NCBI GenBank assembly: GCA_039000515.1
Contig: JBCFYV010000100.1
Coordinates: 20,002,471-20,066,470 of the forward strand
Length of the DNA: 64,000 nucleotides
From: Timema cristinae
Lineage: Eukaryota > Arthropoda > Insecta > Phasmatodea > Timematidae
Direction of reading: 5' to 3'
Shown here: positions 54,650 through 63,965 of the stretch, piece after piece
Layout: each line of letters begins with the position of its first letter
How positions within the stretch are numbered: the first letter of the stretch is position 1
Translations under genes and position numbers: made by a program
Notes under the pieces: generated by a model
What the model was told of the DNA's origin: nothing
Database searches by the model: none
What the model saw: the letters and a program-made list of their open reading frames with translations, nothing else

Positions 54650-55588
54650 AAATAGTCCTGTAAATATCACTCGCATAATGATTGGCTAGCTAGATGATGT
54701 GATACCCTTCGTGTAACATTCATGTGACTTGAAAGATATCCCAGGACATCTATTAAGTTAAGTGAACTACAAATGAACGTTAGCTGCATTGTGATTACTT
54801 CCATTTAAAAACACAAGAACCTTTTAGGTAAGTTAACCTAAGATGATTGTGATCCTGGCATCAAGCTCCTCTTATTCTCGGTAGGGCCCGTGCTTAAAAA
54901 TACTAATTAAGTGAGTTTCCTAGGATTTTTTTTTTTAACAATTTAGGCATAGATTTCTTCATTACTTTTGTTTTGTTATAATCAGAAACTAAAGAATCTT
55001 GTTGTGTGTAGGCTCTATAGATGCTTTAAAACAATACATTTTTATAAATTGACAGAGTAAAGAATTAAGAATCCTAACCTCGGATCACTTTATAGTGAAG
55101 CCCACCCTCAAATCATTATATAGTGAAGAATCTTGTCCTCTGTGCAAACTATATACAGTGGCGTACCACCTAGGCCCGCAGGGTAATCAAATAACTTATG
55201 TCAGACTTAATAATCCTATTGACAATTTAGATAGTTGAATATGTTTATCATAAATTGTTGTAAATTATAAGTAAAGCTATTGGACTATTTCAATTATTTA
55301 ATAAGGTTTTAAATAGCGCAGATTTTTTGTATCCTCATGAAATCAAACTGGCTGACTGATGACATAGCCCAACACGAAACTGAGATTAAAAGAGTCATTC
55401 TAGGTTGTGATTACTAAATTAGTAGTTATTTAGGACCTTTAATTATTTCTTGTAACAGTCATTAAGGTGTTAGATGACTTGAAAAAGGGGGCCCAAGCTT
55501 AGTCTGTTACACCAGTAACTATATCCTACTACTTGGCTAGGGCATTTGATTGTTTAAAAATAAACGTTAAACAAGTCATATTTACTGT
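54650..55588 (-). other. Probable first part of the intron of the deubiquitinase gene
   Basis: This lies on the 3' side of the exon's donor site. I see no second exon here. At 55155, ACAGTGGCGTACCACC resembles a hAT terminus, but there is no matching end. Confidence 0.4.
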
Positions 55589-55590
55589 AC

Positions 55591-56451
55591 CTTGATCATC
55601 TTATACTTCTTCTTGGTTGCAGTGTTGAGATCCTCGTGCACCTTATCAAGTAACCAGAGAAGGAACTCCTGCGCATCATGTTGATTATTACCACGATATT
55701 GACTACCGTATTTGTCCACCACCAACTTGAACTGATTCGAGATTTCTGGGTCATATTGACACGTCCAAATTGACTTGAGTAAAACGGCGAGCTGTTCAGT
55801 CACCTCACCCTTCGTACCGTACTTCTTAGAATTGAGCTTATTCCTGCGAGACAGGTCGATTTTATATTGATTCAACACAAAATACTCGGCAAGAATGTCA
55901 GTGTGGCTGAGGCACTGAAGTACGGCGTTAATAAAACATGTATTACCGTGGTTTCGGAGACCGATCACACCAGGAACTTTGTCATTTTCGGTAAGGCTCA
56001 AAATATGGGCGGGGCGAGTTGGGGGCACACGTAAGTCAGAGGACGAGAGAGAGATCGCATCTATCCTCCGCCTGTTGTATTCGTAGCGAGCGCACACGGT
56101 TTTATTATTGGGAACACCAACAGAAGACATATGCTGAACCATTTTGTTAATGAATTTCTTCCAAGAAGGTCTTCTGAACACCTTCTTAGTAGACTTTTGC
56201 AAATCGGAGTTATGAACTTCTGATATAGTCTGAGTGCTAGAACCTTTAACATCTTTGTGTTTAGCTTTTCTCTTGCTCAATCTTGATGACATAAAAGGAT
56301 TGCGAGGCAACGTGAAAGTGCGTTTAAGCTTCGATTCGGGATAGCGGTTATTGAATTCCGAAGAGTTGTTAATTAACTGCGTTTCTTCCCTATCTAGAAT
56401 CTCATTTTCAGAAGACGATTTCATTATTTTAATAGAGTTTCTGTCAGACAT
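55591..56451 (-). CDS. Ubiquitin-specific protease (USP31/USP43-like), first coding exon
   Basis: This 287-codon exon encodes the N-terminal part of a cysteine deubiquitinase, which removes ubiquitin from proteins. Residues 1-150 are a polar, basic, probably disordered N-terminus (RRPSWKKF at 93-100). The USP domain starts near 160: Cys box GLRNHGNTCFINAVLQCLSH (164-183) with catalytic Cys172, and the QHDAQEFLLWLLDKVHEDLN motif (257-276) of USP Cys-box regions. The catalytic His and Asp and the zinc-binding CxxC pairs are not here and must lie in later exons. The exon ends at AAG followed by GTACAG, a plausible splice donor, in phase 0. I chose the ATG at 56451, because the in-frame open sequence upstream begins with a GTG. 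The GLRNHGNTCF wording and long N-terminus fit USP31/USP43 of animals best. No further exon was found downstream. Confidence 0.9.
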
Positions 56452-57125
56452 AATGGGCACTTGGAAAATTGAACACACACATAAAGCACTTTGCTAAACA
56501 AACTTTACAAAACATTATATAAACCAACTAGAAAAGAACGCTCATTTATTATCATATCAGCCATAACTGCAATGCACTGTGGGAAAAGTTGAAGTCGGAA
56601 ACATACACACAAAAAAAAGAACATAGAAATGTAGGACTAGCAAGACCTGATGACAATTCTACCAACATATGAAAATGAACGTCTCTTGACTTGAAAACTA
56701 AGCTTAATACTCGTATGTATAGATCCTGAAGTAGATAGATATATTAAGAAGCTGAAAAGCAGGATTTTAATTTCAGATTAAAGAACCAATCAAATACAAT
56801 ATTAACACACAGAATAGGTCTTTAAACATATACATTTTAAATATAATGTCAAAAAATAAAGCACCTTGATAGTCAAATATAATATATTTAATTTAGCGGG
56901 TGGGATTCACGAGTTGATATTTAAATTTATATATTTTTTAAAATATTAATATCTATGAATTGCAGACACATATAGAAAATTATTATTCCATTATATTTTA
57001 AAATCCGTGAGATATAAATTATTTTATGAGACAGATTTTAAGTCACGTTAAAAGTTAAAAATTTTTCATAAGCAACAAAGTCAACCCTTTTTTTTAGTAA
57101 ATTAATTAACTTATCGTTTTTCCTT
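56452..57125. other. Upstream region of the deubiquitinase exon
   Basis: It is AT-rich. It probably includes the 5' untranslated region and promoter of the minus-strand gene, but no TATA box or CpG-rich block stands out. Confidence 0.35.
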
Positions 57126-57129
57126 TTTT

Positions 57130-57370
57130 CTAGCACCACGTCTTACCATCTGTTTGGGCTGTACTCTTATGTACTGATTACGCTAATGGTTTTAAGGATT
57201 AGGAAGGGTATATTAAAAGTATATATATCTGAATTTGCACGGAGGAAGGGTGGAAAACAATTTTGAAAAAAAAAAAACTCAGTTCACCAGACCGAGATTC
57301 TAACCTCTATCTCAACGTCTAATCTACTGCGAGAGAAGTGTGTTATATACCATACGGCCACCGAAGCGGG
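57130..57370 (-). repeat. tRNA-derived SINE, family A
   Basis: Head AACCCGCTTCGGTGGCCGTA, B box, body and tail (CCCAAACAGATGGTAAGACG). An A-run replaces the linker after the B box. Confidence 0.9.
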
Positions 57371-57597
57371 TTATTATATAATAATTATAATTCCTTTTAC
57401 CAATTGCTTAAAATTGTTATGTCAAGTTATTTATTTATTGTATTTGAATTTTGTTTTCGAAAGCCATACGAATCTCGTTACGCTAGAATATCATAGGACA
57501 GTGTAGTCCAAATGGCGGTCCATGGGCCAAATGAAGCCCGCACTCATCAATTCGTGGAAAATTACAGAATGGCCGAACATCTTCCAGCTGGTTATCT

Positions 57598-58640
57598 TAG
57601 GGCCCTTTTATGCAGGCGTTTTGTGTTACGCAACATTCCCCCCCTCCCCCTGTCAAAAAAAAGATAGTAGTGGGGGAGGCTAAATCATATAGTTCTTCCA
57701 ATGTCCTTGTGTTGGAGAGTTTGAATATGGATCCATACGTAATCTATTTTCCATATCGTCACATAAAGTTGAATATAAGGAAAAGAAAATGGGTTGTTCA
57801 TCCCAACAACTTTGCAAGATTTGAAGATGGGGCATTATGTAACATCTAAAAAAAAAGTGACGTACACGTTTTTTAAAAACTACTTTTGAATAGTAAAACA
57901 CATAACACACTTCTTTCTATCCATTGACTTTTCTTAATATTTCTGATTTTGCACTCCTCCGATGATAAATCCCAAATTTCTTTATTTTTCTTGACCTCAA
58001 CTTAAAACGTTCAGTATCCAAATCACCCATTTATTTTCATAAGAATTAGAAAAAAATATTAATTTTATTATTCAAATTACATAATAATCCCACTTGCAAA
58101 CCTCCACGCAACTGAGCTAATCTTGTCTACTAGGTAAGGATTGGCAGCACTGAAGTCTAGACAACAGAAGGCAGACAAGCGACGAGTTTCCATAGAATAA
58201 CCCATGGATGCTATGAGCGAATTTTGCCACTGGCACTCTCTGGGACACGTCGACATGTTTTACAAAACGCTTTGGCAACTTTTTCAGACAGTAGACCATA
58301 AAAGGACTCATTTGTTCCCAGTGAGTGACCTCCAAAACACGACGACTTTTGCCATAGTGTGTCGCGCGACACAAAACCGCTCCATAAAAAGGCTCTTGGT
58401 AGTGGTTCCGATGCACCTAGTTTATTCTCACGAATAATCCACTTTCTTACAGAAACTTCTTTCTTTTGTATATGTATACCCTCTTCTAGAGCTATCAATT
58501 CTTCGACAACATTGGCAACCGCAAGCACAACATCCACCATGTTTCACTGAAATGTCACGGCTAGTAGTGTAGAACAGACCCCTGCAGACCTCGTCGTGTG
58601 TAGCGTGACACAAAACGCCTCCATAAAAGGACTTGGTGTA
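57598..58640 (-). mobile_element. Probable PIF/Harbinger remnant
   Basis: GGGCCCTTTTATGCAGGCGT followed by TTTGTGTTACGC at the left corresponds, inverted, to GTGACACAAAACGCCTCCAT and AAAAGGACTTGG near 58605-58640. A second copy of the right-end sequence lies at 58358-58400. A Harbinger-type transposase N-terminus (58400-58540) lies next to it. The arrangement suggests either a partial internal duplication or two overlapping elements. No clean target duplication was found. Confidence 0.5.
58400..58540 (-). pseudogene. Harbinger-like transposase N-terminal fragment
   Basis: A 47-residue segment starting at the ATG at 58540 contains VRKWIIRENKLGAS, close to the W-x-(R/K)-x-W/(I)-x-x-R-x-x-x-G-A pattern at the N-terminus of HARBI1-like transposases. 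Similarity stops at about 58400, where the frame enters the repeated terminal sequence. It is too short to be functional. Confidence 0.5.
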
Positions 58641-58738
58641 GAACAGACCCCTGCAGACCTGCTCGTACAGGACAACAGGAGTCTAACATAAACGGATCCC
58701 TGCATTGCAGGGGAATTGGAATTGAACCTATTTGGAAT

Positions 58739-59110
58739 GGTTACCATTCCAGTATTTCTCAAACAAGAGACCTTATTGAAAAATCGGAATTGTACCCACT
58801 AAAATTGGCGCTGTACCCATTTTGAAAGGTTACCATTCCAGTATATCTCGAACAAGCAACCTTATTGAAAAATCTTAACTATGTTCACTGGAAATGTATT
58901 CACTAAATTCCGAATTCTACCCATTTGAATGGTATCCATTCCAGTATTTCTCAAACAAGCAACCTTATTGAAAATTTGGAATTGTACATACTGGAATTAT
59001 ACCCACTAAAATTGGAATTCTATCGATTTGTAATGGTAACCATTTCAGTATTCCTCAAACAAGAAAACCTAATGAGAAACTGGAATCATATCCACAAATG
59101 GCGAACCTTA
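58739..59110. repeat. Degenerate tandem repeat, about 90-105 bp, 4 copies
   Basis: GGTTACCATTCCAGTATTTC and close variants begin at 58739, 58828, 58931 and 59035. Each is followed by CAAACAAG(C/A)..CCTTATTGAAAA and a series of GGAATT(G/C)TACC words. Confidence 0.85.
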
Positions 59111-59114
59111 AGTT

Positions 59115-59638
59115 TTAATTCTTAATCTAATGGTGACAAGACACTTTGATCTTATTATTAGTCAACAAAGCTACTAATAGAGGGCAAACAAAAAAACATC
59201 AAAAATTGTACGCTCTTATTAACTCACCCCACGTCTACTAGAGTGCAGTAGGAAAATATATTTCTTAAATTCAAATAGTGGATTGTGTTCATATCTTAAA
59301 AACAAATTAGAATTCTACTATGCTTAAACTGCCAATTTTCTTATTTTATTCATTCAACCTTTCACCGTTCAGGAGCTCTATTTTAAAAGTGGGAGGGGCA
59401 CTTGAATGGCTTAAAAGCTACCATACTGACAGAAAACTATATAGGCCTTACTCTATTAAATATAGTCTATAAAAACTTGTCGGGTGACATAAGGTTCTGT
59501 ATTGGACCCATACTTTTTCTTATCTACGTTAACAACATTTTCCAAGAACATCTGTTTAATAATTTACGTAATGCATTTTTTTAAATGTATCAATTTCATA
59601 TTTTAAAGTAGTGTTATTGCCTATTGGCCACCTGAATC
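59115..59638. other. AT-rich spacer
   Basis: No feature was recognised. Base composition changes sharply to C- and T-rich at about 59655. Confidence 0.4.
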
Positions 59639-59654
59639 AATTTGACTTTTGACC

Positions 59655-59826
59655 TTTGCCCCCTCCTCCTTTCCTCCCCCTCCCCTCCACTTTCTCCTTC
59701 CCCTCCCCCACCGCCTTCCCCCACCCCTGACCTACTTTCCTCTGATTGGCTTCCCTCACTCCCCTGACCTACTTTCCTCTGATTGGCTGATCTCCCCTCC
59801 CCTCCAGCCGTCAAAACAGGTACATG
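59655..59826 (+). promoter_or_regulatory. CT-rich tract with two CCAAT boxes
   Basis: The plus strand is almost pure C and T up to 59725. CCTGACCTACTTTCCTCTGA followed by TTGGCT then occurs twice (59726 and 59763, 37 bp apart). Each copy contains an inverted CCAAT box (ATTGG at 59745-59749 and 59782-59786). It lies about 1 kb upstream of the small-gene cluster and may be part of its control region. Confidence 0.5.
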
Positions 59827-59990
59827 TTGGTGAATAATTATCGTTAATTAGGAGTGTCACGGCGGACGTGTTGGTTCTTGCTTAATTGGTGAATAATTAT
59901 CGTTAATTAGGAGTGTCACGACGGACGTGTTGGTTCTTGCTTAGTTGGTGAATAATTATCGTTAATTAGGAGTGTCACGGCGGCCTTGTT
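59827..59990 (+). repeat. 59-bp direct repeat, 3 copies
   Basis: TTGGTGAATAATTATCGTTA and TTAGGAGTGTCACGGCGGAC start units at 59827, 59886 and 59945, exactly 59 bp apart. The units are nearly identical; the third is cut short. An AT-rich half (GAATAATTATCGTTAATTAG) is joined to a GC-rich half, a layout often seen in enhancer or origin repeats. Confidence 0.95.
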
Positions 59991-60229
59991 GGTTGGTGTT
60001 AGGCGTTCCTCGCGCCATGGCTTGAGACCCTTCTCTATCAAAGGTAGGATGGGGGGAGGGTATTGGAGTTTTTATTCATGGCTGTCGTGTTGCTGCGACC
60101 CCTCTCTATCGAGCTTCAGTCGTGTAATGCCAACTTTCTCCTTCACTCCGCTGTTGGTTTTTCCCCCTCCCCCCTACAGGCTGCAAAAACCAGTTGATTC
60201 TTGTTTAGAGACGTGTTGAGACAAGAATA

Positions 60230-60697
60230 GAAAGTGTGTTCAACCCTTCCCCCCTCCTGGCACCAGGTTGGCAGGCAGACAAGTCAGGACAAGAATATAT
60301 CGTGACCTCGACAACCTTGGGGTTTTTTCAATTGCGTGTTATGTCACAACTCTAGCTGGAATATGCACAATCAGGGGCCACCGAATCCTCGGTTAGGGGC
60401 CGCTATCCCGGTACAAAAGTCTACTAAAATTGATTGTTCGGTATCGTCTTTCACAACGCACGGATGTGTGTATCCGTCATGGACAGGACAACATGGTTTT
60501 TTTTCCATTGCGTGTTATGTCACAACCCTGGCGCCAGGTTGGCGGGTTGTCAAGACAAGTTGAGACAAGAATATTAATTGCCTCAGGGCAACGGTTTTTT
60601 CCCTGGCTCGACAAGACGAGTTGAAACAAGAATATATATTTAGGTCATCGTGGCGTCAGGTTGGTGGGCAGACAAGTCAGGACAAGAATATATCGTG
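60230..60697 (+). repeat. Interspersed repeats upstream of the small-gene cluster
   Basis: GCAGACAAGTCAGGACAAGA occurs at about 60274 and 60668. GCGTGTTATGTCACAAC occurs at about 60335 and 60507, followed by GGC(A/G)CCAGGTTGGC-type words. (T/C)GAGACAAGAATA recurs at 60216 and 60561. The repeats are out of phase with each other, so the block looks like shuffled regulatory or terminal-repeat DNA. Confidence 0.75.
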
Positions 60698-60779
60698 TGA
60701 CGTCGAACGAGGAGGGGAGTATAAAGAGGGGGCCCCCCACCTGGTTGTCTATTTATAAACGTTTGTAGAGTCAGGTAAG
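60698..60779 (+). promoter_or_regulatory. Core promoter of the first small ORF
   Basis: TGACGTC, a CRE-like site, lies at 60698-60704. It is followed by TATAAA at 60720-60725, the palindrome GGGGGCCCCCC at 60728-60738 and a second TATAAA at 60754-60759. The ATG is at 60780. Transcription from the first TATA box would begin near 60750 and leave a leader of about 30 bases. The order of sites is convincing, but expression is not shown. Confidence 0.65.
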
Positions 60780-61070
60780 ATGGACAAGTTACAGCAGCTG
60801 GTAAATATTGTCGACGCGGTGCAGACCGTAAAATTGTGTGATCTAGCCGTAGATCTAAAGTACTCGGTGGATAAACTAAAAGCAGTCAATACAAAGTTCG
60901 GGAGACGCCTAATAGCCTATCTATACTGCGAGTTTTGTGTATTTCTACAGTGTCGTTTTGGTGCTCTAACAGATGAAGACGTATGCGAGCTAAATAAAGA
61001 AAAACTGGTATTTACCTGTACCGGGGTAAAACCCGGTTCACCTACCATTGTGAACTTTGAACGCGTTTAA
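60780..61070 (+). CDS. Unrecognised 96-residue protein, small-gene cluster ORF 1
   Basis: It starts with an ATG 21 bases after a TATA box and ends in TAA. I do not recognise it. The first 45 residues are predicted helical by eye (DKLQQLVNIVDAVQTVKLCD, then LKYSVDKLKAV). The middle LIAYLYCEFCVFLQC has a C-x2-C-x4-C arrangement and is fairly hydrophobic. The C-terminus is hydrophilic. There is no signal peptide. Poly(A) signal AATAAA lies 173 bases after the stop. Its base composition is richer in G and C than the AT-rich DNA on either side of the cluster. The tight promoter-ORF-poly(A) layout suggests a compact viral-type or mobile-element gene, but no homology supports this. Confidence 0.6.
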   Translation: MDKLQQLVNIVDAVQTVKLCDLAVDLKYSVDKLKAVNTKFGRRLIAYLYCEFCVFLQCRFGALTDEDVCELNKEKLVFTCTGVKPGSPTIVNFERV

Positions 61071-61242
61071 GAGGTGGTGCAGTTACCAACGGGCGGCGGT
61101 GCGGTTAGTACGGAACGTTCAACATGCTTGGAACAGGCTATATTAATTTAATGTTTGTTGGTCATACGATTGAGGGGTGTGCCTATATGACGGGGTAGAA
61201 TGTTCGCAGTGTGGCGGTGCGTGATAGACAGGTAATTTACAA

Positions 61243-61248
61243 AATAAA
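61243..61248 (+). terminator. Poly(A) signal of ORF 1
   Basis: AATAAA, 41 bases before the ATG of the next ORF, so transcript end and next start are closely packed. Confidence 0.5.
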
Positions 61249-61288
61249 GGAGCGAGGCTATATCTAGTTTTGCGACTCGACCTGTCAC

Positions 61289-61870
61289 ATGATAAGAGCG
61301 ATGGAAGTACTACCCTATGAGAGAATCGAAGCGACATACATGTGTGATATGACGTGCGCCGTTTACAACTTCCGCAAGGGGGACGTGGTAGCTGTGTTGT
61401 CACGACCACCACCGCCACCCTTCTGACCGCCGCACCACACGACGCCGCCGTCGCCGCCCCCCGAGACACAGGTGAACACCGCGCTAGAGTCACAGGCGTA
61501 CCCAGCCTCAGAGAACCCGCCACCAGAGTCGTCTGTCTACCGGTCAGTAGAGTCACCTGCGTCAGATTCACTGGCGTATCCACAGTCAGAGTCGTCTGTC
61601 TACCAGTCACCTACGTGCCCGCCATCACCGGAGGTAAAGCCCGAAGAACCTTTAAATCTCGAGGATTTAACAATTTACAGAAATTATTCAAACGTTAAAA
61701 TTATAGGTGAAATGCCCGCCAACTACATACTCAGTCTGGGCAGTTTAGGTAACGTTTTCCTTCCAAAGTCAATATATTATTTGGATTGTAAGCGCTTTAA
61801 ATCTAAAGCACGCTGTATGATATATCTTGGAGGACAAAGTGTGATGTTTAAAAGTGAATTAATAAACTAG
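61289..61870 (+). CDS. Unrecognised Pro/Ser-rich protein with in-frame TGA, ORF 2
   Basis: From the ATG at 61289 the frame runs 45 codons, meets TGA (61424-61426, context TTC TGA CCG), and stays open for 147 more codons to TAG. Part 1 contains YNFRKGDVVAVL and ends in a proline run that continues straight after the TGA. The repeated ESSVY(R/Q)S and AYP(A/Q)SE words follow, then a compact, probably folded C-terminal region of about 75 residues (LNLEDLTIYRNYSNVKIIGE start; IYYLDCKRFKSKARCMIYLG near the end). No domain is recognised. Continuity on both sides of the TGA suggests a recent nonsense mutation, stop read-through (TGA followed by C), or removal of the stop in a small intron. Without read-through, the first ATG after the stop comes late. 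Confidence 0.5.
61861..61866 (+). terminator. Poly(A) signal inside the end of ORF 2
   Basis: AATAAA lies within the last codons, one base before the TAG stop (61868-61870). Such overlap is typical of compact viral genes. Confidence 0.5.
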
Positions 61871-61972
61871 ACGTACTCTGCTGCTGTAATCGGAGCTAGC
61901 GGTGACATTTTGAAAAAAAAACCTTAGAGTTTGTGAGTGATTATTTGTTTTGCTGCATCTCCAATTGACATT

Positions 61973-62332
61973 ATGCCGTTTAAATGCCACGGATCCTACG
62001 CAACGCTCTCCAATCTTATTCGTCAGAAAACACCTCCAAATGCTGCTCACCAGGATACCTGTTGGGACGAGAAGGTATTATGCAGTGCGTTAGACCTGAT
62101 CGAGAAAGAGGAATACAATCGTGTCAATTGCTTAAACGAACTTGAGAAAAACAAAAGTTATAACGTTGTGCTATCGGAAGAGCCCGAACCTAATGTTATT
62201 GTGCTTGAGTTTGTTGGAAGAGTAAGATTGCCAGGTAAAAACTGTGGAGACATTATCAATATACACTCTAGTGCCTCTCAACGTGTCTTGAATTATTTTG
62301 GAGGTGACTCCTATTCATTTTCTAGATGGTAG
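61973..62332 (+). CDS. Unrecognised 119-residue protein, ORF 3
   Basis: It starts at ATG 61973 (the in-frame open sequence before it begins with GTG) and ends in TAG. No known domain was recognised. It is a soluble, mixed-charge protein with four Cys (C5, C30, C37, C53 by count from the ATG, approximate) plus one near GKNCGD. The N-terminal half is helix-like (CWDEKVLCSALDLIEKEEYN) and the C-terminal half is beta-like (NVIVLEFVGRVRLPGKN). It follows ORF 2 by 102 bases on the same strand. Its last codons and 3' flank are tandemly duplicated, and both copies contain AATAAA. A cluster partner of ORFs 1 and 2 is the most economical reading. Confidence 0.6.
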   Translation: MPFKCHGSYATLSNLIRQKTPPNAAHQDTCWDEKVLCSALDLIEKEEYNRVNCLNELEKNKSYNVVLSEEPEPNVIVLEFVGRVRLPGKNCGDIINIHSSASQRVLNYFGGDSYSFSRW

Positions 62333-62550
62333 ATGCCTTTTATATGTATTGGTCAAAACACCTAAATAATATTGCTGCTTGTTGTGAATGTTTTAAATTA
62401 ACCAATTGCTGATTGTCAATAAAAAAAACTAACAAAGAAAATTGACTCCTGCTCATTTTCTAGCTGGTAGATGTCTTTGTCAAAAGATCTCTTGCTCCTT
62501 GTTATGAATGTTTTAAATTAATCAATGGCCGATCGTCAATAAATAAGTTG
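62316..62550 (+). repeat. Tandem duplication of the ORF 3 end with two poly(A) signals
   Basis: TCATTTTCTAG(A/C)TGGTAGATG occurs at 62316 and 62453. TGAATGTTTTAAATTAA(C/T) and GTCAATAAA follow in both. AATAAA lies at 62418-62423 and 62538-62543. The unit is about 120-137 bp. Confidence 0.85.
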
Positions 62551-62786
62551 ATTGGATAATCAAAGACCTGAAGGAGGCGGCAGCATTGTTGCCACCCAAA
62601 GAGCCTGTAAACTGCCCAATTTTCTGTATGATAATATGAGCGTCATATTTTTTTAAATCCTGAGGGCATATGCTATATTGTTTGAGCTTGAGCTTATAAG
62701 TTATACATCGGATAGGAGGGTGGTGTGGGTGTAGACGTTAAAACACAAGCATAACAGTTTTATAATATTTATTCCCAAAACACTTT

Positions 62787-63965
62787 GCTTATGAGGATCT
62801 TGAAATTATTTTAAATTAATAGGTTGTTAAGTTTAAATATTAAACTATACATCTTAAAATAACAGAAATTTAATGTCAGCAAAAGAATATTTAACTTTTA
62901 CAAACTAAAAAATATTTAAGTTTTGCAAAAAAAAAAAAAATCACGCTTATGAGGATTTTGAAATGATTTTAAATTAATATGTTGTTACGTTTTAAATATG
63001 AAACTATACACACTGGCATGGTATATAACATTTACACAAAACAAATTAGTTACTTAAACAATGACAATCAATTTAATGACGGCAAAAAATATGTTGATAT
63101 AATAATATATTTACTTTTACGCGACAAGAAATTTAAAGTTCACAAAAATATTATAATATTATATTTACTTTTACAACAAAACCACAAGTAATCCGCTTAT
63201 GAGGATCTTGAAATTATTTAAAATTAATAGGTTGTTAAGTTTAAATATTAAACTATACATCTTAAACCAAACAGAAATTAAATGTCGACAAAAAAATATT
63301 TAACTTTTACAAACTAAAAATATTTAAGTTTTGCAAAAAAAAAACAACAACACGCTGATCAGGATTTTGAAATGATTTTAAATTAATATGTTGTTACGTT
63401 TTAAATATGAAACTATACACACTGGCATGATATATAACATTTACACAAAACAAATTAGTTACTTAAACACTGAAAATCAATTTAATGACGTCAAAAATAT
63501 GTTGATATATTAATATATTTGCTTTTACGCGACAAGAAATTTAAAGTTCACAAAAATATTATAATATTATAATTACTTTTACAACAAAACCACAAGTAAA
63601 CCGCTTATGAGGACCTTGAAATTATTTTAAATTAATAGGTTGTTAAGTTTAAATATTAAACTATACATCTTAAACAAAACAGAAATTTAATGTCGACAAA
63701 AAATATTTAAGTTTTACAAATATTCACGCTTATGAGGATTTTGAAATGATTTTAAATTAATACGTTGTTACGTTTTAAATATGAAACTATACACACTGGC
63801 ATGGTATATAACATTTACACAAAACAGATTAGTAACTTAAACACTGACAATCAATTTAATGACGGCAAAAAATATGTTGATATAATAATATATTTACTTC
63901 TACGCGACGAGAAATTTAATGTTCGAAAAAAAAAATTTGATATAATATATTTATTATATTTGTAA
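62787..63965. repeat. 408-bp higher-order tandem repeat of two related half-units
   Basis: GCTTATGAGGAT(C/T)TTGAAAT starts every half-unit. The short form (about 158 bp) begins at 62787, 63195 and 63603; the long form (about 250 bp) at 62945, 63354 and 63728. Successive short forms are 408 bp apart. Short and long forms are related, the long one having an inserted block (TGGCATGGTATATAACATTT). The last cycle is shorter by about 35 bp. Two long forms contain a similar open frame (62979-63191 and 63765-63965), while the middle one has lost a base and is out of frame. Confidence 0.9.

Noticed and set aside
61143..61610. Minus-strand 155-codon frame opposite ORF 2
   Set aside because: It overlaps the GC-rich proline-coding region, where stops are rare in all frames. 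No promoter or poly(A) signal supports it.
61354..61698. Alternative plus-strand frame across the TGA of ORF 2
   Set aside because: It has no ATG at its beginning and its basic, low-complexity product looks like a shadow of the Pro/Ser-rich frame.
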